Positions 35,441-46,531 are shown, numbered from the stretch's first letter. The stretch is DNA of 64,000 nt from Gnetum montanum (GCA_015680685.1 MNCI01026399.1:1532816-1596815); one strand, 5' to 3'. A program made the numbers and translations. Notes: generated by a model not told the origin, from the sequence alone.

Positions 35441-36949
35441 ATCTACAAATAAATCAAAGGACTTCCAAGATCAGCAAATTTCCTGGGAAGGTTTCTAGCA
35501 CAGATCCAATCAAATACAACATGAGTAAGCATAATAGTATGGATTTTGGATGGTATTTGGTTTGAAGGGAACTTGAAGGAAGTTGATATAGATGAAGACA
35601 AAGGAGCAGGGTTGTTAACTGCAGGTGTATGTGAGGGCTTAGGTGGACTATGGAATTAGAAGAAAGGTCTTTTCTTTGATGGAGTGTTCAAACCACTTGG
35701 TTGATGAACCAATTCTAGGTTAATAGCCTTGGTAGTGTTACATTGTTGCGGTTGAGCTGGGAGTTCACCTTGCATAGGTGGAGCAGGTGGTAGTTGTGAT
35801 GAGGGAGGAGGAAGATGTGCAGGAACAAGAGAAGGATAAGGGTAAATGGTGGTATCCATTCTTGCATGTGGATAATGAGATTGATAATAATCAAAAGGAT
35901 GGTAGTGAAATTGGAAAGTAGAAATGTGATTGGAAGAGACACATGGATACAAGGATTAATAAATGTAATACCCATATGGATCAAATTATTTGTAAAGGTA
36001 TTGCTTCCTTGGTGGTACCAGTGTCCATGATTGTGATTATGACCACTATTGATACTACTCATATGGTTGTGGTGGAGTTCCACTTGGATAATATTTTGCT
36101 ACTGGTAGAACTGCTTAGAATTTCCTTGAGGATAAGGCAATCTTTTGGGTGTTTGCTTTTTTGCGAGTCATGGATTCAAAGCGTACACTCCATACTCTTA
36201 TGAGTGCAACACTATGGTGCAACATCCTTTAGGATGTTCATAATGATAGATATCACATCCACCATCATCATCTAACTTTCTTTCTACAACTTCCTCTATT
36301 GTAGCAATCTTGTCCTTACCTCTTTGATAGGCACATTCAACTTCCTTACACCTCTTGTGCTCACAATCACTACCTTATTCCTTGGACTCAACAATTTTTC
36401 AGATAGCTTAAAATTTACTATGCATGAAGTCCCACAACTAATCAACCTTGGCTGTAATTTCAAATTGAAATTTTTGAAATGGCAAGGTTTTCCTATCCAC
36501 CATCTCATCAAGTGATGATTCTTCTCATGATCATAGAATCGAACATCCCTCTTTTGAATGGAAGGATTGTAGTTGTACTCTTTTGCACTTTCTCATTTCC
36601 TTAATTCACCTTTCTCTTTAGCTACCTGCTCAATCAATCTTTGGATATGATAGGCACTTAATTCTGCTAGTCACCCTTGGGCATAGACACCAAGGGTTTT
36701 CATTGTTTCAGATCAAAGGCTGTCAATAATGTTGCAAAGTTGGTCCAGTTGAGAATAACCATGGCTAGGACATCTGTGCATTAAGGAATAGTATCGACCA
36801 ATGGCAGCATCCAAGGATTCATGTGTTCCTTGTTTCCATCCTTGGATCTGCCTTCTCAAGTTAAACACTCTGAAGTATGTTTGATATTTGTCATTAAGTA
36901 ATTCAAGCATGGCACTCCATCACTTGATAGATTTTGGTTTAAAGGATTG
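35441..36949 (-). pseudogene. Gag C-terminal two-thirds of element B
   Basis: Minus strand. Blocks MLELLNDKYQTYFRVFNL (near 36860-36910) and GWKQGTHESLDAAIGRYYSL are gag capsid sequence matching element C 61870-61960. A basic segment follows, then the Pro-rich tail at 35656-35952 (AHLPPPSSQLPPAPPMQGEL), comparable to element C 62894-63010. Gag is cut at 36950 by the Tat element and continues at 54602. Confidence 0.8.
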
Positions 36950-36954
36950 GTACC
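36950..36954. other. Target-site duplication of Tat element, left copy
   Basis: GTACC, identical to 54602-54606. It is the insertion point inside element B gag, in the codon region where both sides continue the same Gag sequence. Confidence 0.95.
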
Positions 36955-38317
36955 TGAAACACCGTGAAAATTTCGAGGCCTCAACGGTTCAGCAAAAAGC
37001 TCGTGATTCAAGAGAAGGGTTGCAATGAGGCACGGTATAGCAAGTTCCATTTTAGTTTAAAAGCCTGCCCTGCCATGCTGTCTGGCATAGCTCAAATGAA
37101 TTCCAGAAGATAGAGCAAAACGATCGACTTTGCAAATTATCTATGTTTCGAGAACCTTAGCTTTTTGGCATATTACGCTACATTATGCAACATGGCGTAA
37201 TGCAGTGTAATGTCAAAAAATAATTCACCACAACATCAAGGATGGAAAATGCCCAAAAACTTCAGCAAACACTTCAATTTTTTTGCAAGTGTGTTGTTTT
37301 ACGCTGAGTTACGCTATGAAGCGTAATCTAGCGTAGTGCAGCGTAATCTAGTATGGTGCAGCATAATACAGACATATTGAAGCATCAGTAGTCCATGTGG
37401 CATAATACACTCTCTAGCGTATTGTAGTATAATCAAGAAATCACCTATCGATAAAGCTCCAACAAGAGCAGTTTACGCAGCATTACGCTTTAGACCGTAA
37501 GGTGGTGTGGCACCACAAGCTTCAACAACCACCACTTCAAGTCAACGACACTTTACAAATTCAAGACATAGGTCATCTAAACTGCATCTTTCGCTTTACC
37601 CTAACCTTATAAATTCTCTGGTTGACAAAGGCTAAGGAGAGGGAGGCAAAAGAAAAAATTTTTTTCCTAAGATTGAATGAATCTTCTCTGTGAGCGAATT
37701 TTTCCTCTCCATTGATAATCGTTGACAACTTTTGACAAGAGAACAAAGAGAATCAATAATCGTAAGAATATCGAAGGTAATTGACAAGAATCTCCAGTCA
37801 GGAATAGCAGGTTGATAGACATCCTACTTCAGACCGGCTCCTTTGTACACCGCTAGAATGAGGTAGATCGACCCTTGCTTGCTTTATCTTTGAACAGTTT
37901 TCTTGTTATTGGCATGTGCTTCGTCCCAAATTGAAGTCTGCTTGTAATGATAGTATTCAATACATGTTGTTCGTGAGGTGAGTCCCAAATCTTGGGATTG
38001 CCCGCGTTCTAAATCTGATCTCTAATGCCTTATCTATACGTTGTAAATCTTGCAAATCATCGTAAATCTACTTCATTATTTTCGATTGCCCACTAAGATA
38101 ATAATATTATATTTTCCCGTAAAGATCCATCATTTCATTACCCAAATATCACAAAATTTTTACTAATCAAGTAAGTCCCTATCTGATCGACAAGACCATT
38201 CAGGGCACCTCGGATTCGTTTTCTCTCCAGTGTAGTCCTCGCATGGATTCGGGATTAAAACTGTGTACGCAGACTTCTGTTCGGTATTTCCAGCAACTAA
38301 CGTTTTCCATCGTTACA
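36955..38317 (+). repeat. 5' LTR of Tat element
   Basis: 1363 bases, TGAAACACCGTGAAAATTTC to CGTTACA. It aligns with the 3' LTR over its whole length. Differences are mostly C/T and G/A changes (for example GTTTTACGCTGAGTTACGC here against ATTTTATGCTGAGTTATGC there) plus one indel of about 23 bases near 37111. A cluster of TTACGC and GCGTAA motifs spans about 37173-37500. CTTATAAATTC near 37610 may be the TATA box. Confidence 0.95.
37173..37500. repeat. TTACGC/GCGTAA motif cluster with hairpins in 5' LTR
   Basis: At least ten TTACGC or GCGTAA copies in 330 bases, in both orientations. TTACGCT at 37309-37315 and AGCGTAA at 37320-37326 form a perfect 7-bp inverted repeat with a 4-base loop. 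A second pair at 37173 and 37195 is spaced by 16 bases. The same cluster is at about 53453-53780 in the 3' LTR. Confidence 0.8.
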
Positions 38318-38574
38318 GTTTTCCGGCACTAGAAGGAGGTCCTTCATAGCCGATCTGCATTTTATGGGTAGTCTTGTAAGTTGTCTGTACCCATTGTCAA
38401 TCAGCGTAAACGTAATACCTCCAAGGTTGTTTACGAAATTGTGTGGTGTAGATCGGTCGCATCGACGATTCCTTTTGGAATCCTACAAGATAAAAAGCCC
38501 CGATTATTATCTTAATTTGCCTTTGTCCTTCTGATCTTTACCTTTATCGTCATTGTTTCTGAACCACATAGAAA
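38318..38574 (+). other. 5' untranslated region of Tat element
   Basis: Between LTR and gag. Just after the LTR the sequence CCGGCACTAGAAGGAGGTCC is in the primer-binding position but does not begin TGG, so the primer tRNA cannot be named. The rest has no ORF. Confidence 0.6.
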
Positions 38575-40653
38575 ATGGTTACATCAACCACAGCTATTAA
38601 CACTGCCAATCTCGAAAACCCTTGGACTCTGCAAGTTGCACCTCCTGTGGTCAAGCAACCAACTAGTCTAGTGCGACCACGCCACTCCCTCAAGCTACAA
38701 AACAAGGAGCCTGAGGAACAAGCTCAGCAAAGGGAACACTACAATTTCCTCTGTGCTAAATTAGCAGCAAACCTGCCCATGTATCCACAAGAACTCGAGG
38801 AAAAATGAGAGTATGAGTTCATGTACTGCAACAGGAAGGAATTTATTCCTTCACCTAATGCTAATGTTCCCTTGACAGATCAACAAAAGTGGATCTTAGA
38901 TCAAATGTTGATGGCAAAAACATCACTAGAACAACGAGAGGTCTTGATCCATGATGAAACACTTCACGATGGGCAAGACGATCTAGAATCTCATTCTGAA
39001 GGGGGCAGTTGTGCTGATTTCACCATGGCTCCTCCCTCTACGACGCCCCACATAAATCCATTGTTCATGGTTACCATGCCCCTAACACTATCTGATACCA
39101 ATCGAGTCCCACATTCACCGTGCTTACATTTTTTGTCTCCGACTATACTTTTGGGTGAAGGTCCATCACAGATCATTCCTTAGCAGGCACAATTACCTAA
39201 CTCGCCTCATCATGTGCCTGTGCCTACGTCTCCGCACATACACGCAGCGCCTACGTCCCAATTACCTACAACACCAACTTTGCTCCCGACTCACACGACA
39301 GAGCCTACCACCATAGCATGGTGGGCTCCCAACATGTCTCTTGTTTTCCATCCTATGCAAATGCACCACCATCCCCACCATCAAAGTCAAATCCCAAAAA
39401 CGCTAAACCCAGCTATGGGATCGCTGTTTTTGCCTCCGGCTACATAAGTAGCATATCCAATGGCACAGCTGACAGTGATTGCCCCATCCGCACCAGTTAC
39501 TAGATGGTAGATGCAACAAGCGGTACCACTTGCAAGGACCATCCCGATAGCACCAACCATCGGCCAAGCTATCGCCTCCGTTCTACCACCCGGTGTGGCT
39601 CCTCCTACCGTGCCACAAATGACCTCGTCGTCTACTAGGCTGGACCAAGCCTTCCAACTCATTCAAACCCTCACAGAGGAGGTCAAGCATCTCAAGGCTA
39701 TAGGTTCTGACACAGTACAAGTCATGGATTTCTACCATGACAATCCTATTAGTTCAGCAGTCCCTGTCCTCTCAATGCCACCAGGGATGCCCCTTCCCCA
39801 TTTCACAAAATACAATGGGGAAGGTGATCCCAACTCCCACCTGGTCACTTTCAGGTCAGAATCCTTGTTATTGCAACAATGGCCACATACTATAATCTGT
39901 GTTTTTGCTATGTCCTTAATGGGTAAAGTTCTCTACTGGTATCGAGCCCTCCCACATGCTTCCATTTCAACTTTGGAAGAGTTGTTAACCCAGTTTGTGA
40001 CTCGCTTCAAATACAACCTAAAGCTAGAAGTCACGCTAGACCAGCTCATGGGAGTTAATCAAGACTCGCTCGAGCTGATCCAAAAGTTCATACAGTGGTG
40101 GAGCGCTACCTTGAATGAAATCCACGAACCCATCGTGGAAGCCCATCTACTAAAAATCTTCAAGGGAGCAGTTAATGACTTTATCAACTCTAAACTATAT
40201 TACCTCACTTCCCGTACCCTCAGCCAAGCCTTTGCTCAGACGAAGAGCATCTAAGACGTGGCGAAGGCTAGCAAAGACCCGACATATGTGGTCTACAAGA
40301 ATGCTCATAGCAAAGGCAAGGACAAAGGCAAAGCCACAACAATGACAGTTGCGGTGGTTGCTGAGGGGGCCAAAAAGAAGAAAAATAACAAGAAAATGCC
40401 TACAAAGCCTGCTGAGCCAACAACTAGCTCGAACAACACTGACCAAGAAACCCCTTCTACCCCTGAAGCACCTCTGAGGCCTAAATTTGAGCGTAAAGAT
40501 CGCTCAAACTATGCAACCTTACCTGTAAAGGCTTCTAAACTCCTCAAACAATTACTGGGAACTGGCCATATTCGACACAAAACAGTGTCCGAGGAAGCTC
40601 TGAAATGCCACAAACGCCATTGTGAGCTACTCAAGAACCCTTCTTTGGCCTAA
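38575..40653 (+). pseudogene. gag: Gag of Tat element
   Basis: Starts MVTSTTAINTANLENPW. One frame runs through the whole region and on into protease without a frameshift, broken only by in-frame stops (near 38806, 39181, 39445, 39508, 40252 and 40651). Domain order: N-terminal region with RPRHSLKLQNKEPEEQAQQR; Pro/Thr/Ser-rich segment (39030-39500); a gag core, open at 39511-40254, with MPLPHFTKYNGEGDPNSHL, LMGKVLYWYRALPHASI and LNEIHEPIVEAHLLKIF, matching the retrotransposon gag fold; then Lys-rich KKKKNNKKM. Gag would form the particle. The stops checked are TAG/TGA/TAA where CAG/CGA/TGG-type codons are expected. Confidence 0.9.
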
Positions 40654-41424
40654 CCTAATGAACCACTAGTTCCTAAAAACTTTAAGTTGGACCGGTTCTG
40701 CGACTACCAGCAATTGTATGGCCATGACATAGACTACTTGTAGGCATTGAAGGATGACATTCCGTGTTTGATAGATCAATGTGACATGATCCTAGACAGC
40801 AGTAGCCCAACACGTCTGGAAAACTAGGCCATGCATGTGTACCAAGACCCGTTGAATGCAGGTAATGTAGTGTACACAATCAATGTGGTAGGGGTAGAGG
40901 GCAATAATCAGGCGTAGCTGAAATGGCCTTTCGTGTTGCGAACACATCCTCACTCGCCCCAAATAACAGGTCCGTCAGTTTCGACGAGTGGTGCTCCAAG
41001 ACAGCCTTTCATCCTTCGAAATCCATCTCAGAATGCTTCCTGACAGCCCCCTATTATTAAAGCCGCGGCCCAACCCGCGCTCACATCCAAGGCACCCTTA
41101 GTCATCAGGGTGCCAAAATCACCAACTATACATCTTGTGCAGGGGCAATCTTCTAAATCAACCTCTCGTACTATTGATGCGTCCAAGGACCCTCGTATGC
41201 TGCGATTTTCAAAACCTCAACCCCTCGCTTTTGTACCCTTGGCCCTGCTTACTATAAATGACAAGGTCACATGAATGCAACCACCTCCTCCCGGCCAAAG
41301 GAGATGCAACCCTCGGCCAAATGTTACTCCTCCTCGTGAAATTTGCCTCTTAGGGCGAATGGAGGAGGAAAAGGGTGACAAACAGCCCGATCATGAGCGG
41401 GATCTCTATGATGCCCTGGCACAA
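40654..41424 (+). pseudogene. Gag C-terminal region with degraded zinc knuckle
   Basis: Same frame as gag. At about 40690-40750 a block DRFCDYQQLYGHDIDYL corresponds to the Gag zinc knuckle C-x2-Y/C-x4-G-H-x4-C; the final Cys has been lost. A spacer with FVLRTHPHSPQI and Pro-rich segments follows. Stops near 40741, 40825, 40915, 41041, 41272 and 41431. No frameshift is seen. Confidence 0.75.
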
Positions 41425-41985
41425 GTCAAATAGGCTCTGAAACAAAAAAATATAAAATTAAGCCTTTACAACTTGCTCATGACGTCGCAGACACATCGCG
41501 AGGCTATGGTTCGCATGCTAACGTCTATACCTATGGACGAAAGCCTGCCGGCAGACAAAGAAGCAATCCATTCTATCATGCTTCCCCCCACTGCTAAAAA
41601 AATTGATCCTACCTCGTTGACCTTTTATGATGAATCCATTAAGGACAATCCTAAAGGTCAGGTGATAATGACGCCCATGTTCATCACCATCCGAGTCGGC
41701 CAACACCGGATACGGAGAGTACATGTAGATGATGGGGCATCCACTAATGTCATCCCATATCCCATAGTGGATAAATTAGGCCTAATCAATCAGATCAATC
41801 CTACAATGACGTCATGCCTAAAGTTGTTCAACGGGGCACGAGTGCAGGTCAAAGGGACGATCATTATCAACTTTGTGGTAGGGGACAAGTTCCCTATAGA
41901 TGCTACGTTTATCATCATCGAGGAGATGCCTAGATTCAATTTGATCCTTGGGAGGTCTTGGTTAGCCCAACTGAGGGCAGTTTGA
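41425..41985 (+). pseudogene. Protease of Tat element
   Basis: In the same frame as gag. Open from 41473 for 170 codons. The active site is in RVHVDDGASTNVIPY, where the usual D-x-G-A/S motif reads D-D-G-A-S, then LILGRSWLAQL is the second conserved block. Both fit the Tat/Ogre-type retropepsin-like protease. It ends at a TGA (41983). RT does not follow directly: it resumes 6.2 kb later, after repeats and an opposite-strand gene. Confidence 0.88.
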
Positions 41986-42365
41986 TCATCCATCCATTAG
42001 GAAATCCATTTGCCTCACGCAGGAGGAGAAGTGGTTATCCGCGGTGATGAAATGACCCCTTAGGCTGTTAATAACATAGAGACAGAATAAGGGTTGGAAA
42101 TCAAAACGCCTGAGAATCAATCCCTTGTCCAACTACCTGAGCAAGCCGAAATAGTGGCTGATGACAGCCTAACTTAGGCCGAGCTAGCGTTCCAAGGAGA
42201 AGATGGTGATGCGAAGGAAAAGGACCATAAATCCCCCTGTCCTTATGCACCATTAAAGATCAAAGCAATTAAGAAATGGCTGCAAAGTTAGCCGGTTAAC
42301 GATGATATCCAACTATTATAGTTCCATCATCTATTCTATTCACGCTTACTAATTATAATTTACGC
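41986..42365 (+). other. Post-protease spacer of Tat element
   Basis: Contains readable continuation with GEVVIRGDEM, DSLTQAELAFQ-like and EKDHKSPCPYAPLKIKAIKKWL in frames with stops, perhaps a spacer end of the gag-pro polyprotein. No motif recognised. Confidence 0.4.
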
Positions 42366-42499
42366 ATGTATTTATGCTTTCCGCTAGCTAGTCTCATTAT
42401 GCTTATGTTTATCTTCATGCTTCATTCTTATGTTTACATTTCCACCAATTGTCTTCCTTACTCCTGTTACTCAAAAGGCCTGAAATGGCCTTCAACTAG

Positions 42500-42650
42500 C
42501 AATTTCACTTACGCTTTGTATCTAAATTTTGTTTACGCTTACAATCCAAAATTCATTTACGCTCTTTACCTGAATCTTATTTATGCTCTATACCTGAATC
42601 TAGTTTACACCTTATACCTGAATTGCGTTTGTGCTTAGTACCTTAATTCA
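42500..42650 (+). repeat. Tandem 24-bp repeats (TTTACGCT..CCTGAATC)
   Basis: Units such as TTTACGCTCTTTACCTGAATC and TTTATGCTCTATACCTGAATC repeat about five times at 24-base spacing. Read as protein they give the artificial octapeptide YALYLNLV. Because the period is a multiple of three the frame stays open, which makes the 90-codon frame at 42366-42638 spurious. Confidence 0.85.
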
Positions 42651-42930
42651 GGGCCCGAAATGGCCTTAAACTATCCATGCCCTGAAATGGCCTTAAACTA
42701 TCCATGGCCCGAAATTGCCTTAAACTATCCAGGGCCCGAAATGGCCTTAAACTATTCATGGCCCGAAATGGCCTAAAACTAATTACAACCTTCCATAGCT
42801 CAAAATCGACGATTTAATGTTTATTTGATTCCTTCACTCACATAGTAAGGGCCCGAAATGGCCTTAAACTATCCAGGGCCTGAAATGGCCTTAAACTACC
42901 TATGGCTTGCAATAGCTTTAAACTATCTAT
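42650..42930 (+). repeat. Tandem repeats GGCCCGAAATGGCCTTAAACTA
   Basis: Units of about 27-29 bases built around CCCGAAATGGCCTTAAACTA, repeated six or more times between 42650 and 42910, in two blocks separated by about 90 bases (42775-42845). Related isolated units are at 42473, 43020, 47839 and 48050. This resembles the satellite-like tandem repeats described inside Tat/Ogre elements. Confidence 0.85.
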
Positions 42931-43249
42931 TTCAATCACACCTCACCCCTACACTACTCAAAAGCTCAAAAGGTTGTAAACTAACAATTTCATTTATGCT
43001 TTACATTTGAACAATTTAGCAGTCAGCAATGGCTTCAAACTAGTAACCGCATTAACACCACTCTCAAAACTAATTACGATTTACCATAACATCAAAACCT
43101 ACAATCCTACTTGCGCTTTACATAAAAAAGAAAATAACAAAGAAGACCATCAAAATTAACACCAAAATTTGTTTCAAACGCATTAAAAGAAAAAATATTG
43201 TCTCTTGTTTCATTACACCACAATAAAATTCAAGGCTAATTTAGTCACG
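42931..43249. other. Non-coding spacer of Tat element
   Basis: No gene seen; degraded repeat units and A-rich stretches (43120-43200). Immediately followed on the right by the 3' end of the antisense gene. Confidence 0.5.
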
Positions 43250-43506
43250 CTATGCATCTCCCTTGTTACCACTATCTCCTGTATCCCCCAGTTCAACTTC
43301 TACTTCAAGGAGGTCATCCTCATAGGGGTCACCCTTTGCATGAGGGACCCCTTCGTGAGGGCGGTCCTCTTCATCAGGCTCTTCAGTGGGGGGTTGTTCA
43401 CCATGGCGTCAACTAGCTTCATTACGCTCTGTTTCCTGTAAACCCCTTCATGAGGACTACCACCTTCATTAGCTTCACCTTGCTGAGGATTCTTCTCAGG
43501 TCGCTC
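43250..43506 (-). other. Last exon of antisense gene, acidic tail
   Basis: Begins ERPEKNPQQGEANEGGSPHE. A one-base shift occurs near 43430; the next frame reads EQPPTEEPDEEDRPHEGVPH, then DLLEVEVELGDTGDSGNKGD and stops at TAG (43250-43252). The strongly acidic, stop-terminated end supports a real former C-terminus. Confidence 0.5.
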
Positions 43507-43585
43507 CTGCGATCAGACATCATACATATATTAACATCGTCATCAAAACTAGGTATAACAAAAACGCAATAAGATTGCAACTAAC
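43507..43585 (-). other. Intron, 79 bp, antisense gene
   Basis: Donor GTTAGTTGC and acceptor GTCTGATCGCAG on the minus strand. Removing it joins DAGPSQ directly to ERPEKNPQQGEANEGG in the same frame, with no split codon. This is the second intron of the gene to preserve frame, at nearly the same length as the first. Confidence 0.7.
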
Positions 43586-45692
43586 CTGTGATGGTCCGGC
43601 ATCAGTAGCAAAGGGGACTTATTCTAAGCCAATCCACAGATGTTGCATGATTTTTTCCTCGGTGAGCTCAGACCAAATCCCGTCCCCTAGATTAGTTCTA
43701 GCCTTTACCTTCCCCTTTTCCACAGGAGTCTATCGATGTGGTTCAGGGAAGAAAGAAGGAATGATAGTCTCACCTCTGGGAAGAGTCACTTCCCTTTCTG
43801 AAGAGGCACTCACCGTCACCTGTTCCTGGAACTTCTCAAATGCTTTGGAAGCACCAATAACGTCAAGGAATAGCCGAAGGGACTAAGCCTCAACGGCAGA
43901 GTCCCTATAATGTTGACGATAGGCAACGCTTTCTTGTTTGTAGAGCTGTTTATGATCTTTTTGCATTTGCCCCCACTCCTAGATACTCGCGCTAAAGTCC
44001 TTCCAGTCATGGTTCTTCTAAGCCAGGAGATCCATTTGCATACGCTACTCAACCAGTTCGCGACTAGTTTGGACACTGTTCCTGACGACACTCCAATAAT
44101 AGGCGTCGTCAACAACAGCTGTTCTCCAGTCCTCGCTTCCCATTCCCTGGGCTTGCAGGAATTCATTCTGTGATCTTAAATCCCCAACTTCATTACGTAG
44201 AGCCACCCTCTCCTTCTCCGACCTTTACAACCTCTTCCAAATGTCCTCGTTTACACTTTGACATTCCCACAAGAAGCGAGTCGAGCATACAACACATTTA
44301 CGCATCTCATTGTAAATTTTGTGTGGCATGACGGTCCCTTCTGATGGGGGTTAGGTGGCTTCTAAATTGATAGGCTCTGACGGATCCCATCTGAGGCGAG
44401 CTCCTAATAGCATAAAATGACAGTTTAACATGATTAGGTAGCGTAATTCCATAGTAAAATAATTTCTGCGTAATGACTGTAACGTACTAGCTTTAGGATC
44501 AATTTGCTCTAAGCAACTGATCATGTCTTGGATGACGCCTTCCATGAAGGCGAATTTATCAAGAAATTCGCCCCAGGATTGAGTTGCCATTGTTGCCAAG
44601 TGTACGTTCTAGTCACCTGTTACACAGAATACATTCCATATAAAGACATGACTAAGACATTACGATGACCAACACAACCTTTATAATTTGTCTAAAGTCT
44701 ACTATACTATAAGAATTAATTTTATCAAGTAACAAACCACTTGCCTTGTCTAGTCTGGGCTAAAGGGACTTCGGAATCCTTGATCGCTACTTTCTCTTCC
44801 CGTGCAGGAGCTTGTTCACTCCTCACCTTATTGACTGGGGCCTCCTCTTCTAAAACCGAGGTCCCATCTCTACGCTGTAAGACTATAGCCCCTATTTTAG
44901 GGGTCAACCGTTCCACAACCCTTTCCTTCATTGTCATGCAACATAGCTAGTTAACATAAGATTTCACTTTTGATCAACGAATATTATGCTATGCAACAAT
45001 GTCCCTACATAAATCATGACCATTGGTACATTTCACCACTTACCGCTTGGAGGATTACTCCTCTAAAACCTTATTTGCATTTTCTTCACCACGCCACCCA
45101 CTAGCTTGGCAGATTCCTCGGTCAAGCGAGGCTTTTTTTGTGGCACCGACGAATCCACTATCTTAGCAGCTAGACGCTTCCCCCTCGATACATTGCCAAT
45201 GTAAGAGGGGGGTGCCCCACCCATGCTATCTTGGCCTCGCATTCGAGGTGCCACCATACTTCTAGTTTTTACCGAAAATGACTCCCCAATCCCTTTAGAA
45301 GGGTCTTGTGACCAGATAGTGCCGAAGATATGGGAGATCCATGGTTTGGAAATCTGACTGCGATCTTGTTGCACCCAGATGCCATTCCTCTAGACTACCA
45401 GAAATTCAGCAAAATGCCAGAAACAAGCTATGAAGAAGGTGAAATGCACGTTGAAATGGTACTCAAGCTTCTTGCGAAGCCTGACCATCTCAACGTGCAA
45501 GCCTTCGGCAAAATAGCTCGCCCAAATGAATCATGTCCCCTCCTCTAGGACCTCTCGCATAATTCAGGCCTACTCGATGGTGAACAATCTCCCTTGCGAG
45601 AGTGTCTTAGGGAAGGCCCGGGCCCGGAAAAGGGGGTAAATACTATGGGCTACCACCAAATCGATCCTTTCAGTGGGGATTCCCTTGACTTT
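43586..45692 (-). other. Middle and C-terminal exons of antisense gene
   Basis: Minus-strand open blocks in order: about 45692-45044 (ending at GTAAGT, 45038-45043), 44741-44946 (MTMKERVVERLTPKIG), 44351-44599 (MATMATQSWGEFLDKFAF), then 44340-43586 with KERVALRNEVGDLRSQNEFL and SASSEREVTLPRGETIIPSF. The last blocks predict coiled coil. Individual junctions other than the terminal intron are uncertain. Confidence 0.45.
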
Positions 45693-46093
45693 CTACTTAA
45701 CCCCTAGACACTCCTCTATCTCTTGCTGGTACTTGGCACTCCTCTTCAATTTTTCATCTATAGAAAAATCATCGGAGGGAACGCTGAAGAGATCAGCAAA
45801 GAGTTCAGCATCAATGTCAAAATTTACATGCACATTACGCACGCGTATGCAGAGATGCTCGGCTTCTTCACTGAAGGAGTTGACTAGGGTCAACATTTCT
45901 CCTGCAGTAGCATCAGAGGTTGTGGCCAAGAAAAGGTCCATCAGCCCAGCCTCTGGAATGTTATTGGTTACTAGAATTTGGGCTGCTCTATGGCCGAGCC
46001 AACGTTGAGCCTCCTTTATATCACCATAACGGAAGAGGAGACTGTTGGCCTTGTGACCGGAGGCCATGATTGTAATCTCCCATGATTCCCTAA
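45693..46093 (-). other. Exon 4 of antisense gene, first part
   Basis: Open for about 130 codons after the intron: RESWEITIMASGHKANSLLF, EAQRWLGHRAAQILVTNNIP, MLTLVNSFSEEAEHLCIRVR and ELFADLFSVPSDDFSIDEKL. A stop at 45693 is followed in frame by KVKGIPTERIDLVVAHSIYP and FRARAFPKTLSQGRLFTIE. The later block resembles the accessory domain found in plant retrotransposon extra ORFs, but weakly. Confidence 0.6.
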
Positions 46094-46169
46094 CTGCTAA
46101 CACAAAAAAATAGGTAAGCCGACACTAATTGATAACATTGATGCAATTCATCATCATGATAAAGCTTAC
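46094..46169 (-). other. Intron, 76 bp, antisense gene
   Basis: Begins GTAAGCTTTATC and ends TTTTTTTGTGTTAGCAG on the minus strand. Joining exon 3 (split codon G) to exon 4 (TT AGG) gives Val and keeps the frame: FPLPFSP-V-RESWEI. Typical short plant intron with a pyrimidine tract. Confidence 0.75.
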
Positions 46170-46426
46170 CAGGACTGAAAGGCAAAGGAAATGGAGGAAT
46201 TTTCCTTCGCACATCTACAACGGTGAGGGGAGGGTCCAAAGTCCACTCCCTATCCAGCCATCCAAGTTTCTTGCATCTAGAAAAGAAGTCAGCATAACGG
46301 GTAGGGTATTCTGGGATCTTGAATGCCAGCTATTTCATGACTGCAGCCCGCACGTTGCTGATAGAAGTAAACTCCCCTATAGCCCTTTTGGCCAATGACA
46401 ATGTATCATTATTGCCCAAAAGACCA
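46170..46426 (-). other. Exon 3 of antisense gene
   Basis: Open apart from one TAG. Reads GLLGNNDTLSLAKRAIGEF, NVRAAVMK, then LAFKIPEYPTRYADFFSRC and GWLDREWTLDPPLTVVDVRR, ending FPLPFSP just before donor GTAAGC (46164-46169). The first part fits the end of the FCP1-type domain. The left edge (acceptor near 46427, CAATGAAAG) is less certain. No other strand or frame is open here. Confidence 0.6.
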
Positions 46427-46531
46427 CTTTCATTGATGAAAAATCTACACCATAGACAATTCCTTTATGCTCAATACACATCTAAACAGTAGTTGGCACA
46501 TTGCAAAACTGCGAAGTGAAACAAAACTTAC

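Noticed and set aside
39387-39662. 91-codon minus frame inside Tat gag
   Set aside because: Opposite strand of the Pro/Thr/Ser-rich gag segment; the plus frame is continuous and homologous to gag.
42366-42638. 90-codon hydrophobic frame (YALYLN repeats)
   Set aside because: Artefact of 24-bp tandem repeats, whose period is a multiple of three.
42650-42930. CRISPR-like repeat array
   Set aside because: Units are contiguous and degenerate with no unique spacers, in plant retrotransposon DNA; tandem repeats instead.
43575-43886. 103-codon plus-strand frame
   Set aside because: Shadow of the antisense gene; its minus frame has splice sites and a coherent composition.
45330-46008. Plus-strand frames of 72 and 111 codons
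   Set aside because: Opposite strand of exon 4 of the antisense gene.
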